From Methanolinea sp. (GTDB lineage: Archaea; Halobacteriota; Methanomicrobia; Methanomicrobiales; Methanospirillaceae), in contig JALOPW010000013.1 of NCBI GenBank assembly GCA_025453675.1, forward strand, positions 1 through 58,507: DNA of 58,507 nt, read 5' to 3'. Position numbers and translations under genes: made by a program. Position 1 is the stretch's first letter. The number at the start of each line of letters is the position of its first letter. Of this stretch, positions 7,793 through 16,742 are shown in pieces. Under the pieces are notes generated by a model, which was given only the letters and a program-made list of their open reading frames with translations, had not been told where the DNA came from and made no database searches.

Positions 7793-9070
7793 ATGGCAGC
7801 TGAAAAGCCTCACATGAATCTGGCGGTCATCGGACACATCGACCATGGGAAGTCAACCACGGTCGGAAGGCTTATGTTCGAGACCGGGACCGTCCCCGCG
7901 CACATCATCGAGGGATATCGCAAGGAGGCCGAAGCCAAGGGCAAGGCCACATTCGAGTTCGCCTGGGTTATGGACAACCTGAAGGAAGAGCGTGAGAGGG
8001 GTATCACCATCGATATCGCCCACAAGCGGTTCGACACCCCCAAGTTCTACTTCACCGTGGTAGACTGCCCCGGGCACAGGGACTTTGTAAAGAACATGAT
8101 CACCGGTGCTTCCCAGGCGGATGCAGCCGTCCTCGTCGTGGCAGCCCCCGATGGGGTCATGGAGCAGACCAAGGAGCACGTCTTCCTTGCAAGGACGCTT
8201 GGAATCGGGCAGCTTATCGTGGCCATCAACAAAATGGACGCGGTAAAATACGATCAGAAGCGCTATGAAGAGGTGAAGAAGGACCTCTCTGCACTCATGC
8301 AGATGGTCGGCTATAAGCCTTCCGAGACACTCTTCATCCCCATGAGCTCCCTTGCCGGTGCGAACATCTCCAAGAAGAGCCCGGACACCCCCTGGTATAC
8401 TGGCCCGACCCTGCTCGAGGCCCTGGATACCCTGAAAGAGCCGGAGAAACCGGTGGACAAGCCCCTGAGGCTGCCGATCCAGGACGTCTACAGTATCAGC
8501 GGCATCGGCACCGTGCCAGTGGGCCGCGTGGAGACCGGTATCATGAAGAAAGGGATGAAGGTCACCTTCATGCCGGCCAACAAAGAGGGTGAGATCAAAT
8601 CCATCGAGATGCACCACGAGGAGATTCCGCAGGCATTGCCCGGTGACAACGTGGGCTTCAACGTGCGTGGTATCGCCAAGGGCGACCTCCGCCGTGGCGA
8701 TGTATGCGGCCCCTCCGATGCTCCTCCGACTGTTGCAGACGAGTTCACTGCCCAGATCGTGGTGCTCCAGCACCCGAGCGCCATCACCGTGGGATACACC
8801 CCGGTATTCCACTGCCACACTACCCAGACGGCCTGCACCTTCATCGAGCTGAAGAAGAAGCTCGACCCCAGGACTGGCCAGACCAAGGAGGAGAACCCCA
8901 CCTTTATCAAGACCGGTGATGCGGCTATCGTACAGGTCAAGCCTTCGAAGCCAATGGTCATCGAGAATGTGAAGGAGCTCCCCCAGCTGGGAAGATTTGC
9001 CATCAGGGACATGGGATCGACCATTGCAGCGGGAATGTGCATCGCCATCACCCCGAAACAGATGCGGTGA
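7793..9070 (+). CDS. tuf: Translation elongation factor 1-alpha (aEF-1A)
   Basis: The 425-residue GTPase delivers aminoacyl-tRNA to the ribosome. G-motifs are all present: GHIDHGKST (G1), the switch I region [17 protein letters not shown] (G3) and NKMD (G4). Domains 2 and 3 follow from about residue 225 with typical [15 protein letters not shown] and GFNVRGI segments. Length agrees with euryarchaeal EF-1A. CGGAGGA precedes the ATG by five bases. It is followed after 30 bases by rps10, the classical archaeal arrangement, so the two are co-transcribed. Confidence 0.98.
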   Translation: MAAEKPHMNLAVIGHIDHGKSTTVGRLMFETGTVPAHIIEGYRKEAEAKGKATFEFAWVMDNLKEERERGITIDIAHKRFDTPKFYFTVVDCPGHRDFVKNMITGASQADAAVLVVAAPDGVMEQTKEHVFLARTLGIGQLIVAINKMDAVKYDQKRYEEVKKDLSALMQMVGYKPSETLFIPMSSLAGANISKKSPDTPWYTGPTLLEALDTLKEPEKPVDKPLRLPIQDVYSISGIGTVPVGRVETGIMKKGMKVTFMPANKEGEIKSIEMHHEEIPQALPGDNVGFNVRGIAKGDLRRGDVCGPSDAPPTVADEFTAQIVVLQHPSAITVGYTPVFHCHTTQTACTFIELKKKLDPRTGQTKEENPTFIKTGDAAIVQVKPSKPMVIENVKELPQLGRFAIRDMGSTIAAGMCIAITPKQMR

Positions 9071-9100
9071 CCCGCATTCATTCATTTTAGGTGAGCATTC

Positions 9101-9409
9101 ATGCAAAAAGCCAGAATACGCCTTACAGGGACAGATTTCAAGAAAGTGGAGATGGTCTGTGATCGAATACGCGAGATCGCGGAGCGCACGGGCGTGAATC
9201 TGGCTGGTCCGATTCCCCTGCCCACCAAGCGCCTTGTCATCCCCATCAGAAAGAGCCCTGACGGAGAAGGCACTGCAACCTGGGACCGGTGGCAGATGCG
9301 AATACACAAGAGACTTATCGATATCGACGCAGACGAGCGGGCACTCCGCCAGTTGATGCGAACCCAGGTCCCAAAGGACATCGGCATAGAAATCGTACTG
9401 GAAAGTTGA
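9101..9409 (+). CDS. rps10: 30S ribosomal protein S10
   Basis: The 102-residue protein matches archaeal S10 (uS10) in length and sequence. Visible segments are [17 protein letters not shown] at the N-terminus, [18 protein letters not shown] in the middle, and [19 protein letters not shown]10 sits in the head of the small subunit. The preceding gene is tuf, with TTTTAGGTGAGC just before the ATG providing a ribosome binding site. The next gene starts nine bases after its stop. Confidence 0.97.
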   Translation: MQKARIRLTGTDFKKVEMVCDRIREIAERTGVNLAGPIPLPTKRLVIPIRKSPDGEGTATWDRWQMRIHKRLIDIDADERALRQLMRTQVPKDIGIEIVLES

Positions 9410-9418
9410 GGGAGCGGT

Positions 9419-11062
9419 TTGTCCGCAGCCGGCATTATTCAGAGAATCCGGCCCTTCCTCTCTTTCGATACTCTTTTTCTTCTTGTTGTTATCCTTGGGT
9501 TTCTCCTGCGGTTCCTCGCCCTGGATCTCAAACTCCTCCACCATGACGAGGCGATTCATGCCTGGTTCGCCTATGAACTCCTGACAAAGGGGTCTTACGT
9601 GTATGACCCCATGTATCATGGCCCCTTCCTCTACTATGTCACCGCGGGGATGTTTTACCTCTTCGGACAATCGGATCTGGTGGCCAGGCTCCTGCCAGCA
9701 CTCTTCGGTGCTGCCATCATTCCTCTGGTCTATGCTCTTTACCGGATGGGATACTTTGACCAGCGGCAGGCACTCATTGCAGGGCTCTTCATCGCCATAT
9801 CCCCCAACCTGGTGTACTTTTCACGCTTCCTTCGCCATGACATCTTCCAGTTATTCTTCACGGTGCTGATACTGGTCGCACTGCTCGCGTACCTGGAGAG
9901 GGGTAAGATCGTCTATGCTCTCATCGCGGGACTGGCTATAGGAGGGGGTATGAGCCTCAAGGAGGATATGCCGCTCTTCCTGGTAATCCTGGTGATCTTT
10001 GGCATTTATCTGGCTGTAAAGCGGCCCATTCCCTTTCCTCCTGCCTGGAAGCGTGACGTTCTCCTGACGATCCTGATCGCGGTGGGGATCATGGCGATTT
10101 TTTACTCCTCGTTTGGAATGCATCCCGAGATCCTTGAGACGGGGATTTTCAAGGCATATACCCACTGGGCCTCCATGCACGGCATGTGCCGTATCTGTGG
10201 CCCCTGGTTCTTCTACATCCTCCTCTTCCTCCTCTACGAGGTGCCTATCTTCATCATGGCCATCTTCGGAATCGTCCAGTTCGCTGACCGGCACAACCCC
10301 ATCCCCGTCTGGATATCCCGTATCCGAAGGTACCTCTCCACCCGGCGCAGGGCCCTCCCGTCAGAGGGGGAACCCGCTTCAGGGGCCGTTCCTGCCCGTG
10401 CACCCGTTGCATGGGGCAAAAAGGAACTCTTTTTCCTCTTTTGTCTCCTGTGGTTCCTGGTGTCACTGGCCGCATATGCCTATATCGGGGAGAAGGTACC
10501 GTGGCTGATCGTCCACCAGCTCCTCCCCGCCATCTTCATCTCGGTCTACCTGATGAGCCGGAAGAAGATGGTCTTTGCCCTGGGCGGCTGCGTCTTTTTG
10601 ATCCTTATGACCTGGCACGTGGCCTTCATTCCCGCCGATGTGAACGAGCCCATCGTGCAGGTGCAGAACTCGGAGGACATGCGTCTTGTAATGGCGCTTA
10701 TCGATGTATCCGACTCCGTCGTCATCGCTTCAGAGAACTACTGGCCCCTCCCCTGGTACTACCGTGGCGACGGCTGGTCCAGGATGCACTTCTACGGGAA
10801 GATCGTGGATGACGGGACCATTTACCAGGTGAACCCGGACATGGTGATCACCCATGACCAGGCCAGCTTCCCCTCGCTTGACGGGTACGAGAAGCACACC
10901 TACAAGCTCTCCTACTGGTTCTCCATTTACGACAACGAGAACCGGATCCCGGAGTATTACGTGAAACGGGACGGAAAGATGGGGAGTATCAATATTGATG
11001 TGTTTACCAGACCTGGGCTCTATGAGACAGCCGGTATCAAACCCCCTGTCACCGTCCTTTGA
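9419..11062 (+). CDS. Agl23-like (TIGR03663-type) polytopic membrane protein, probable lipid-linked sugar glycosyltransferase
   Basis: The 547-residue protein has about ten to twelve membrane helices in its first 400 residues. An early HHDEAIHAWFA motif (Asp-Glu pair in the first external loop) resembles GT-C fold transferases. It matches the TIGR03663 family, named for flippase-activity-associated Agl23 in haloarchaea. The C-terminal 130 residues form a soluble external domain. Translation probably starts at the TTG at 9419, which has GAGGGAG upstream. It is close behind rps10. Another family known to accompany it (YYY/DUF2298) lies at 16696 in this window. The last 34 bases of coding sequence before residue 536 are duplicated downstream (see 11113). 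Confidence 0.75.
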   Translation: MSAAGIIQRIRPFLSFDTLFLLVVILGFLLRFLALDLKLLHHDEAIHAWFAYELLTKGSYVYDPMYHGPFLYYVTAGMFYLFGQSDLVARLLPALFGAAIIPLVYALYRMGYFDQRQALIAGLFIAISPNLVYFSRFLRHDIFQLFFTVLILVALLAYLERGKIVYALIAGLAIGGGMSLKEDMPLFLVILVIFGIYLAVKRPIPFPPAWKRDVLLTILIAVGIMAIFYSSFGMHPEILETGIFKAYTHWASMHGMCRICGPWFFYILLFLLYEVPIFIMAIFGIVQFADRHNPIPVWISRIRRYLSTRRRALPSEGEPASGAVPARAPVAWGKKELFFLFCLLWFLVSLAAYAYIGEKVPWLIVHQLLPAIFISVYLMSRKKMVFALGGCVFLILMTWHVAFIPADVNEPIVQVQNSEDMRLVMALIDVSDSVVIASENYWPLPWYYRGDGWSRMHFYGKIVDDGTIYQVNPDMVITHDQASFPSLDGYEKHTYKLSYWFSIYDNENRIPEYYVKRDGKMGSINIDVFTRPGLYETAGIKPPVTVL

Positions 11063-11337
11063 GGCGACCGTGAGGTCACTTCGGGGTCGAGGGGCGGAGC
11101 CCTCGCTACGCGATTGATGTGTTTACCAGACCTGGGCTCTATGAGATGGCGGGGAGCAGGAGTGGGCTATACGCCCACTCCTGCGGGGGATACGCGGGGG
11201 TGGTCCGGAGGGGGGAACCCCCGCCGGTCCGATGAAAACCGAACTCTCCCTCAGACGCTCTTGGGGAGCAGGAGTGGGCTATACGCCCACTCCTGCGGGG
11301 GATACAAAGGGAAAAAAACAGAAAAAAAATGAGAGGA
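11063..11337. repeat. Palindromic repeat locus 1
   Basis: This gene-free stretch holds several modules. A hairpin CGAGGG-gcggag-CCCTCG ends at 11105. A 34-base copy of the upstream gene's end (10994-11027) recurs at 11113-11146. A 43-base direct repeat occurs at 11151-11193 and 11263-11305; each copy contains a perfect 12-bp hairpin, GCAGGAGTGGGC/GCCCACTCCTGC with loop TATAC (11156-11184 and 11268-11296). A G-rich hairpin CCGGAGGGGGG/CCCCCGCCGG lies at 11205-11227. The same modules recur near 20.4 kb and, inverted, near 56.3 kb. No protein-coding evidence. Confidence 0.8.
11312..11329 (-). terminator. T-run terminator after the coiled-coil membrane protein gene
   Basis: On the minus strand the sequence reads as T8, a CTG spacer, then T7, starting nine bases after the stop at 11338. 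This is a typical archaeal terminator at the end of the cetZ operon. Confidence 0.55.
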
Positions 11338-12474
11338 TTACCCCAGTTCGTCCCATTTCCGGCGCCGCCGGAAGAGGATGAGCCCCACTATGGCAATAAC
11401 CGCGATAACCGCCACCACGATGATGATCACAATCCCCCCCGCGAGCACCCCTGCAAACATGGTCCCGACCGAGGTAAACGGATTCGCGTCGAGTTGTTTC
11501 TTCAAATCAAGGGCCTGGTTCAGCGCCTCATCCGCCTTTACCCGGGCTTCGCCGGCCTTACTCACCGCCTGGTCGTACTCTTTCTGGGAGAGGTGGTCCT
11601 TTGCCGCACTCAGCAGATTGGCCGCATTGTCGTAGGTGAGCATGAGGGGAGTGAGCCGTGCGTCTGATGCCATGCTCCTGTTCACCCTGAAATCAGTGAT
11701 CAGGGCATTCACCTGCCCAATCTCTGCGTCCACGTCATTGATGGCCTTCTGTATCCCCAGTTCCCTGACCAGCACATCTGCCTCGGAGAGGGCTTTGTTG
11801 GCGCTGTTCAACGATGCCTGGGCCTTGGAATAATCGGAAGTCGCCTCTGCGCTCTGGATGGCGGCGCTGGCATCCTGGTACTTCTGTTCGAGGGGTGATA
11901 CATCGATCCCTGACGCGGCCAGCTGATCTATCTGCCCCCTCATCGCAGACAGGCTGCTCCTTGCCTGGCCAATAGAGACCTGTATCTGGGCAGGATTAAT
12001 CACCAGCTTCTTCTTGACGACTTCGGTGCTGGATATCTTCGCCCCCCGGTCGTCCAGCTCTCTCACCGCGATCAAGATCTTCTCTTCAGATCCGGTCACT
12101 ACCGGGGCTACCCCTTCCATGGTCACCTTCATGGAGAGTTCCCTCTTGGAGGGATATGAGAGAAGCCACCCATTGATATTCACGTTCTGGCCGATCTCTG
12201 TCTTCGAAGGGTTCTCGATCCCATCCAGGACGATTGCGTAGGTCCAGCTGGGACTGTCCATCTCGCTCGAGAACTGCAGAGTGTTGCCATCATCGAACGT
12301 CTTCCCGCCACTGGACGGGAAGTTGATGATAAAAGTAGATCGGACCTGGGTCTGCCCCGAGACCAGATCAGTTGACGGTGTGATGGCAATATTCCCAACC
12401 GATACTGAGGTGGCACCCTGTATCAACAGGCACAACAGGGCTAAAATAACAGTATATTTCCAGTACCTGCTCAT
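11338..12474 (-). CDS. Exported coiled-coil protein with C-terminal membrane anchor, co-transcribed with cetZ
   Basis: I do not recognise a named family for this 378-residue protein. Residues 1-24 are a signal peptide. About 25-165 is beta-rich. About 165-335 is almost entirely helical with heptad-like Ala/Leu/Gln patterns (repeated SLNSANKALSEAD- and DQAVSKAGEARVKADEAL-like segments). About 345-368 is a strong transmembrane helix, followed by a basic tail RRRRKWDELG. This predicts most of the protein outside the cell with a ten-residue cytoplasmic tail. It begins six bases after the cetZ stop, so the pair shares an mRNA. A structural link between a tubulin-like cytoskeleton and the envelope is an inference. 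Confidence 0.7.
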   Translation of the reverse strand: MSRYWKYTVILALLCLLIQGATSVSVGNIAITPSTDLVSGQTQVRSTFIINFPSSGGKTFDDGNTLQFSSEMDSPSWTYAIVLDGIENPSKTEIGQNVNINGWLLSYPSKRELSMKVTMEGVAPVVTGSEEKILIAVRELDDRGAKISSTEVVKKKLVINPAQIQVSIGQARSSLSAMRGQIDQLAASGIDVSPLEQKYQDASAAIQSAEATSDYSKAQASLNSANKALSEADVLVRELGIQKAINDVDAEIGQVNALITDFRVNRSMASDARLTPLMLTYDNAANLLSAAKDHLSQKEYDQAVSKAGEARVKADEALNQALDLKKQLDANPFTSVGTMFAGVLAGGIVIIIVVAVIAVIAIVGLILFRRRRKWDELG

Positions 12475-12480
12475 GATGTA

Positions 12481-13659
12481 TCACTCAAATAATGGTTCAA
12501 TCTCCTCTTCAAACGAGAGCGGTTTCTTCTCCTCGATTTTTGCCGCATCATCCCTTGTGGTCCTGGCGATCTCCATAAGCTCCTTGATCCGGGGTGCATT
12601 TCCCACCGTGGCCAGAACCACTACCGCGGCGACGTAATTGCTGTTGACCGGGTAGTCCCCACCCCTGACCTCGACACCGGCAATGTTCTCCTCCACCCAG
12701 CTCTTGGCTTTCTCGATGCCTTTCCTGTCCAGTTCATCGGGTGGTCCCGCTACCAGGACCAGGGCACGTTCGGTGGTGCTGAAATCGCAGGGAAGTGTGA
12801 GCCGCCCCAGCATGGCCCTCCGGACCAGGGAGATTACTTTCGCGGTCCTGTCCTCCCCGAGCAGCACCTCTTCCGTTGCTTCCTTCTTCCGCAGGGATCC
12901 TTTAATCCCATCAAAAATGCCCCCCACGGTTCTTTTCTGTTTCCTGGTCACTACTTCTGTAATGGCATACCCGACAGAGGTGATCCCCCCTCCCCTGAGG
13001 GTATTGATGATCTCGCTTGAGTCCACCACCATCTCTCCGACGCCGGCCGACCCCACCTCGCCTGCCCGGAAGAGCACCCCGAAACGGCGGACAATTTCGT
13101 CGTTCAGCCGGGAGAACGCGGACTTGATACTCTCCCCTTCGTTCTTCCAGGCGCTGTTGTCGAAGATGAAGGTATTGTCCGCCTCTTTCACGAGGGTTGC
13201 CAGGCTCCTCGCCGCATTGTAGGAGTAGAGCCTGCCCTCCTCGGGTGCCGGGAGGATCCCCAGTACATAGACCGGTTCCCGGTAGATCTTTTTCAGGGAT
13301 CGGGCCAGTACCGGCGTTCCTCCGGAACCTGTCCCTCCCCCGAGGCCTGCCACAACCATGAATGCATCCACATCGTGGGTGCCCCGCTTGTCGATGGCAC
13401 TGACAATACTGTCGATCTCGTCAAACGTAATCCTCGCACCGGACGCATTGTCAGTCCCCACACCATGGCCCTTGACCACGGTCTGGCCGATGAGAAGACG
13501 ATCTTTCATCTCGATATGCTTCAGACCCATAAGGTCAGTACGGGCTGTGTTGACGGCAATGCCCCTGAAGCTGCTCCGGCCGAGCTTTTTGTCCTGCTCC
13601 AGGAACATGTCCACAATTTTTCCGCCTGCCTGTCCGAACCCGATGAAGAAGATTCTCAT
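12481..13659 (-). CDS. cetZ: CetZ-type tubulin/FtsZ-like GTPase
   Basis: The 392-residue protein opens with MRIFFIGFGQAGGKIVD and has the tubulin signature GGGTGSGG at residues 107-114. VYVLGILPAPEEGRLYSYNAARSL follows in a form typical of CetZ and not of FtsZ. CetZ proteins polymerise in a GTP-dependent way and control cell shape in haloarchaea; the role in methanogens is untested. The ATG at 13659 is chosen over one 21 bases upstream because the family begins at MRI. A TTTAAG box lies about 40 bases upstream on the minus strand. The C-terminal tail is rich in Glu and may bind partners. It is the first gene of a two-gene operon. Confidence 0.88.
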   Translation of the reverse strand: MRIFFIGFGQAGGKIVDMFLEQDKKLGRSSFRGIAVNTARTDLMGLKHIEMKDRLLIGQTVVKGHGVGTDNASGARITFDEIDSIVSAIDKRGTHDVDAFMVVAGLGGGTGSGGTPVLARSLKKIYREPVYVLGILPAPEEGRLYSYNAARSLATLVKEADNTFIFDNSAWKNEGESIKSAFSRLNDEIVRRFGVLFRAGEVGSAGVGEMVVDSSEIINTLRGGGITSVGYAITEVVTRKQKRTVGGIFDGIKGSLRKKEATEEVLLGEDRTAKVISLVRRAMLGRLTLPCDFSTTERALVLVAGPPDELDRKGIEKAKSWVEENIAGVEVRGGDYPVNSNYVAAVVVLATVGNAPRIKELMEIARTTRDDAAKIEEKKPLSFEEEIEPLFE

Positions 13660-13841
13660 GAAACTGACCCACCAGCCCACAAATTACGCAAGATGCTTAA
13701 ATTGCCTCATTGAATATGGTTTCTTTCGGGAGTTCAAATACTTTCCTTCTTTTTTATTCCCTCCAAAAGGAATATAACAGCGGTATTTGGAATCCGGAGC
13801 CTTTTTCATCCCCTTTTTCCTACGTATACTGAGCGCCGGAC

Positions 13842-15068
13842 ATGAAGATCTGCATCATCGGGGGTGGCCTGACTGGGCTCACCGCAGCCTATCACCTTGG
13901 ACGAGACCATGAGGTCGATCTCTACGAGAAGCGACGCCACCTCGGGGGATGTGTGTCATCCTATGAGATCGGGGACTACCATATCGAGGAGTTCTACCAT
14001 CACTGCTTTTCCGGGGACACCCGCCTCTTCTCCCTCATGGAATCACTTCACATCGCAGACCGGCTGGAGTGGCTGAAGGGGACCAGTGGATACTACGCAG
14101 ACGGGACCGTGTATCCGCTCAACTCGCCCGGAGAGATCCTGAAATATCCCCTCCTCTCCCTTATGGACAAGGCACGGCTGGCCTTTCTTACCATACGGTC
14201 CCGGAAGACGGATACTGCTCCCCTGGATGATGTCACCGCCCGTGACTATATCACCCGGGAGCTCGGGGATCGAGTCTATCGATCGTTCTTCGAACCGCTC
14301 CTCTCCAGCAAATTCGGGGACCGGAAGGACGAGATCTCCGCAGCCTGGCTGATAAGCCGGATCGCCATCCGCTCCCACCGGGGCCTCTCCGGGGAGCAGC
14401 TCGGTTACCTGGATGGAGGGTTCTTCAGGCTGATCGATACCCTCTCTGATCAGGTGGGCAAGGACTGCGTGATGAGGCTCCAGGACCCGGCAACCACGCT
14501 CTCCCGTGAGGCCCAGGGTTGGAGGGTGAATGGACTGCGTTATGACGCGGTAATCTCCACCATCCCCCCGCACCTTCTCCCTGGCGGAGGAGTTCCCGGG
14601 ATTCCCCCCATCCCCTACCAGGGGGCCGCCTGCCTGCTGCTCTCGCTCGAGCAGGAGGTCACGTCCGGCATCTACTGGCTGAACATGAAGGACAAAGCCC
14701 CATACGGTGCCGTGATCACCCATACCAATTTTGTTCCCCTGGAGAGATACGGAGAACACCTGGTCTACCTGGCCTCCTACTTCCAGGGAAATGTTCCTGC
14801 CAGGATAGACCAGGTTATGCTCGATGATTTCTGCACACGGTTCCGTGTTCCCCCTGATACTATCCGCTGGCACCGCATGGCGGTCGATCCCTGGGCCGGA
14901 CCGCTCTATACCACGGGGTTCCGGAACCGGATACTCCCGTACCAGGAGAAGGGCCTCTACCTTGCAGGAATGTTCTCCCGTCCGAATTACCCCGAGCGGA
15001 GCATGAACGGGGCGGTTGCTGCCGGTGAAGAGGTGGCAGCGTTGATCGCCCGGGACAAAGAGGCCTGA
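13842..15068 (+). CDS. FAD-dependent oxidoreductase of the protoporphyrinogen oxidase/desaturase-like family
   Basis: The 408-residue flavoprotein starts with a Rossmann dinucleotide motif, IIGGGLTGLTAAYHLG, then EKRRHLGGCVSSYEIG, the FAD-binding pattern of amine oxidases and phytoene desaturase-like enzymes. The C-terminal GLYLAGMFSRPNYPERSMNGAV is the matching FAD-contact segment. Such proteins are commonly found in archaeal surface-polysaccharide clusters, where the reaction is unclear; UDP-galactopyranose-mutase-like or polyprenol chemistry are possibilities. The next gene starts three bases after its stop, and the four-gene run 13842-18864 looks like one operon. Confidence 0.75.
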   Translation: MKICIIGGGLTGLTAAYHLGRDHEVDLYEKRRHLGGCVSSYEIGDYHIEEFYHHCFSGDTRLFSLMESLHIADRLEWLKGTSGYYADGTVYPLNSPGEILKYPLLSLMDKARLAFLTIRSRKTDTAPLDDVTARDYITRELGDRVYRSFFEPLLSSKFGDRKDEISAAWLISRIAIRSHRGLSGEQLGYLDGGFFRLIDTLSDQVGKDCVMRLQDPATTLSREAQGWRVNGLRYDAVISTIPPHLLPGGGVPGIPPIPYQGAACLLLSLEQEVTSGIYWLNMKDKAPYGAVITHTNFVPLERYGEHLVYLASYFQGNVPARIDQVMLDDFCTRFRVPPDTIRWHRMAVDPWAGPLYTTGFRNRILPYQEKGLYLAGMFSRPNYPERSMNGAVAAGEEVAALIARDKEA

Positions 15069-15070
15069 CA

Positions 15071-15787
15071 ATGGGAACCCCGGAAGTCACTGCCGTCATC
15101 CCGGTATACAATGACCGGCAGGGCCTTGAAGAGGCCATCCCCCGTTCCATCGAGATCCTGGCAACCATCGACCGCGGTTTTGAACTCATCATCGCCGAGG
15201 ACGGGAGCACTGACGGCAGTGCTGACGTGGTCAGGGAGTGGGAAGGACAGGACCCCCGGGTGATGCTCATGCACAGCGATGCCAGGCTGGGCCGGGGACA
15301 GGCACTGAACCGGGCTTTTGGGGCCGCCAGGGGGCCCATTGTCTGTTACTATGACGTGGACCTGGCTACGGACATCTCCCATCTCCCCGAACTGATCGGG
15401 GCTATCAGGGAAGGGTATGACGTGGCGACCGGCTCACGGCTCCTCCCGGAGAGCATGATTCAGAGGAGTGGAGGAAGAGAACTGGCCAGCCGCGGCTACA
15501 ACCTCCTTGTGCGCAGCATCCTCGGGAGCCGGTTGTATGACCACCAGTGTGGGTTCAAGGCCTTCAATAAGGACCGTCTCCAACTGCTCCTCCCGTCTGT
15601 GAAGGATACCCACTGGTTCTGGGATACCGAGGTGCTGGTACGGGCCCAGCGGAAAGGTTACAGGGTTAGGGAATTCCCGGTTCGCTGGAGAGAGGGATCA
15701 GGGACCACGGTACGGCGAAATGACGTCTACAGGATGGGGAAGGCCATCCTCAGGTTATGGTGGCAGTTGCATGTGGCGAAAGATTAG
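15071..15787 (+). CDS. GT2 glycosyltransferase (dolichyl-phosphate sugar synthase-like)
   Basis: The 238-residue protein has a GT-A fold: VTAVIPVYNDRQGLEEAI, a first Asp in IIAEDGSTDGS, and the metal-binding YYDVDLATD. DHQCGFKAF and the WFWDTEVLVRAQRKGY segment are typical of dolichyl-phosphate glucosyl/mannosyl-transferases. It probably charges a polyprenyl phosphate with a nucleotide sugar on the cytoplasmic face of the membrane, supplying GT-C enzymes such as those encoded nearby. It overlaps the next gene by 17 bases. Sugar specificity cannot be read from the sequence. Confidence 0.85.
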   Translation: MGTPEVTAVIPVYNDRQGLEEAIPRSIEILATIDRGFELIIAEDGSTDGSADVVREWEGQDPRVMLMHSDARLGRGQALNRAFGAARGPIVCYYDVDLATDISHLPELIGAIREGYDVATGSRLLPESMIQRSGGRELASRGYNLLVRSILGSRLYDHQCGFKAFNKDRLQLLLPSVKDTHWFWDTEVLVRAQRKGYRVREFPVRWREGSGTTVRRNDVYRMGKAILRLWWQLHVAKD

Positions 15788-16742
15788 CACCATCCTCGTA
15801 TCCACTCTCATTGCCGTGGGCATCATCGCCTATATGCTCTACCGTATCTGGGATGACCTCCTCGTAGCCCTGGAGCACGCGATATGGTATTACCTTCTCC
15901 TGGCCTCCCTCGTCTGCCTGGGGGCATGGTGGGTGAGAGGTCTCCGGTACCGGAGCATCCTCTCCTCCCTGGAGATTTCAGTCGGGGTACATTTCTCCAC
16001 GGCCTGCATCTTCGTCTCGCAGACCGCGAACCTGATTGTTCCTGCCCGGCTCGGTGACCTGGTCCGGGTATTCATCCTGGGGCATGAATGCGACGCCCCT
16101 GTCTCGAAGGGGATATCCTCGCTCGTGGTGGAGCGGGTCTTTGATATCGTCACGGTTGCTCTCCTTGGGGCAGTATCACTCTTGTTCGTCCTCAATGTCC
16201 CCGAGTGGTTCTATACCCTGATCATCCTCCCCCTCGCCGCCGGGGCCGTCTTCTTCGGAGTCCTTCTCTTTGTGGGAAAACTCTCATCGAAGAACAGGAT
16301 CATCCAGATCCTGCTCACCATCATGGAGCAGATCAAACAGGCTTCTCTCTCCCTCCGGGCCGTGGTAGTGCTCTCTGCCAGTTCTATTCTCATATGGCTG
16401 ATGGACGTGCTGGTCTGCGTCTTTGTGATAATGATGTTCCAGAACCAGATCCCCTTCGCGGTGGTGGTCCTGGCCATCGTGATCGGCAACCTTGTGAAGG
16501 CCGTCCCCCTTACACCCGGGGGGGTGGGCACGTATGAACTGGCCCTGGCCCTCACCTTCACCCTGGCAGGGGTCCCGGCAGCGGAGGCGACCATGATCGC
16601 GGTCATAGATCACCTGGTCAAGAACCTCATCACCCTGGGCGGGGGGATCGTCTCCATCTATTACTTCGGCGGGTGGGTCCTGGACAGCATCAAGAATGCA
16701 TTCCAGAAACGGTTCGGAGGGATACGGCCTGGCGGGATATGA
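15771..16742 (+). CDS. Lysylphosphatidylglycerol synthase/flippase-like integral membrane protein
   Basis: The 323-residue protein has about eight membrane segments and the WWVRGLRYRSIL, VPARLGDLVRVFIL and PLTPGGVGTYELAL motifs of the UPF0104/LPG_synthase_TM family. Archaeal members adjacent to GT2 enzymes are thought to move lipid-linked sugars or to assist surface glycan assembly. The ATG at 15771 (MWRKIST) is chosen because it begins at the first membrane helix; upstream in-frame codons lie within the GT2 gene. It overlaps both neighbours, a strong operon sign. Confidence 0.82.
   Translation: MWRKISTILVSTLIAVGIIAYMLYRIWDDLLVALEHAIWYYLLLASLVCLGAWWVRGLRYRSILSSLEISVGVHFSTACIFVSQTANLIVPARLGDLVRVFILGHECDAPVSKGISSLVVERVFDIVTVALLGAVSLLFVLNVPEWFYTLIILPLAAGAVFFGVLLFVGKLSSKNRIIQILLTIMEQIKQASLSLRAVVVLSASSILIWLMDVLVCVFVIMMFQNQIPFAVVVLAIVIGNLVKAVPLTPGGVGTYELALALTFTLAGVPAAEATMIAVIDHLVKNLITLGGGIVSIYYFGGWVLDSIKNAFQKRFGGIRPGGI

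Noticed and set aside
7853-9670. 605-residue minus-strand frame opposite tuf and rps10
   Set aside because: Shadow of highly conserved genes with strong codon bias; the His/Gly/Leu-rich product is typical of antisense frames.
14043-15071. 342-residue minus-strand frame
   Set aside because: Lies opposite the FAD oxidoreductase gene, which has clear motifs and operon context.
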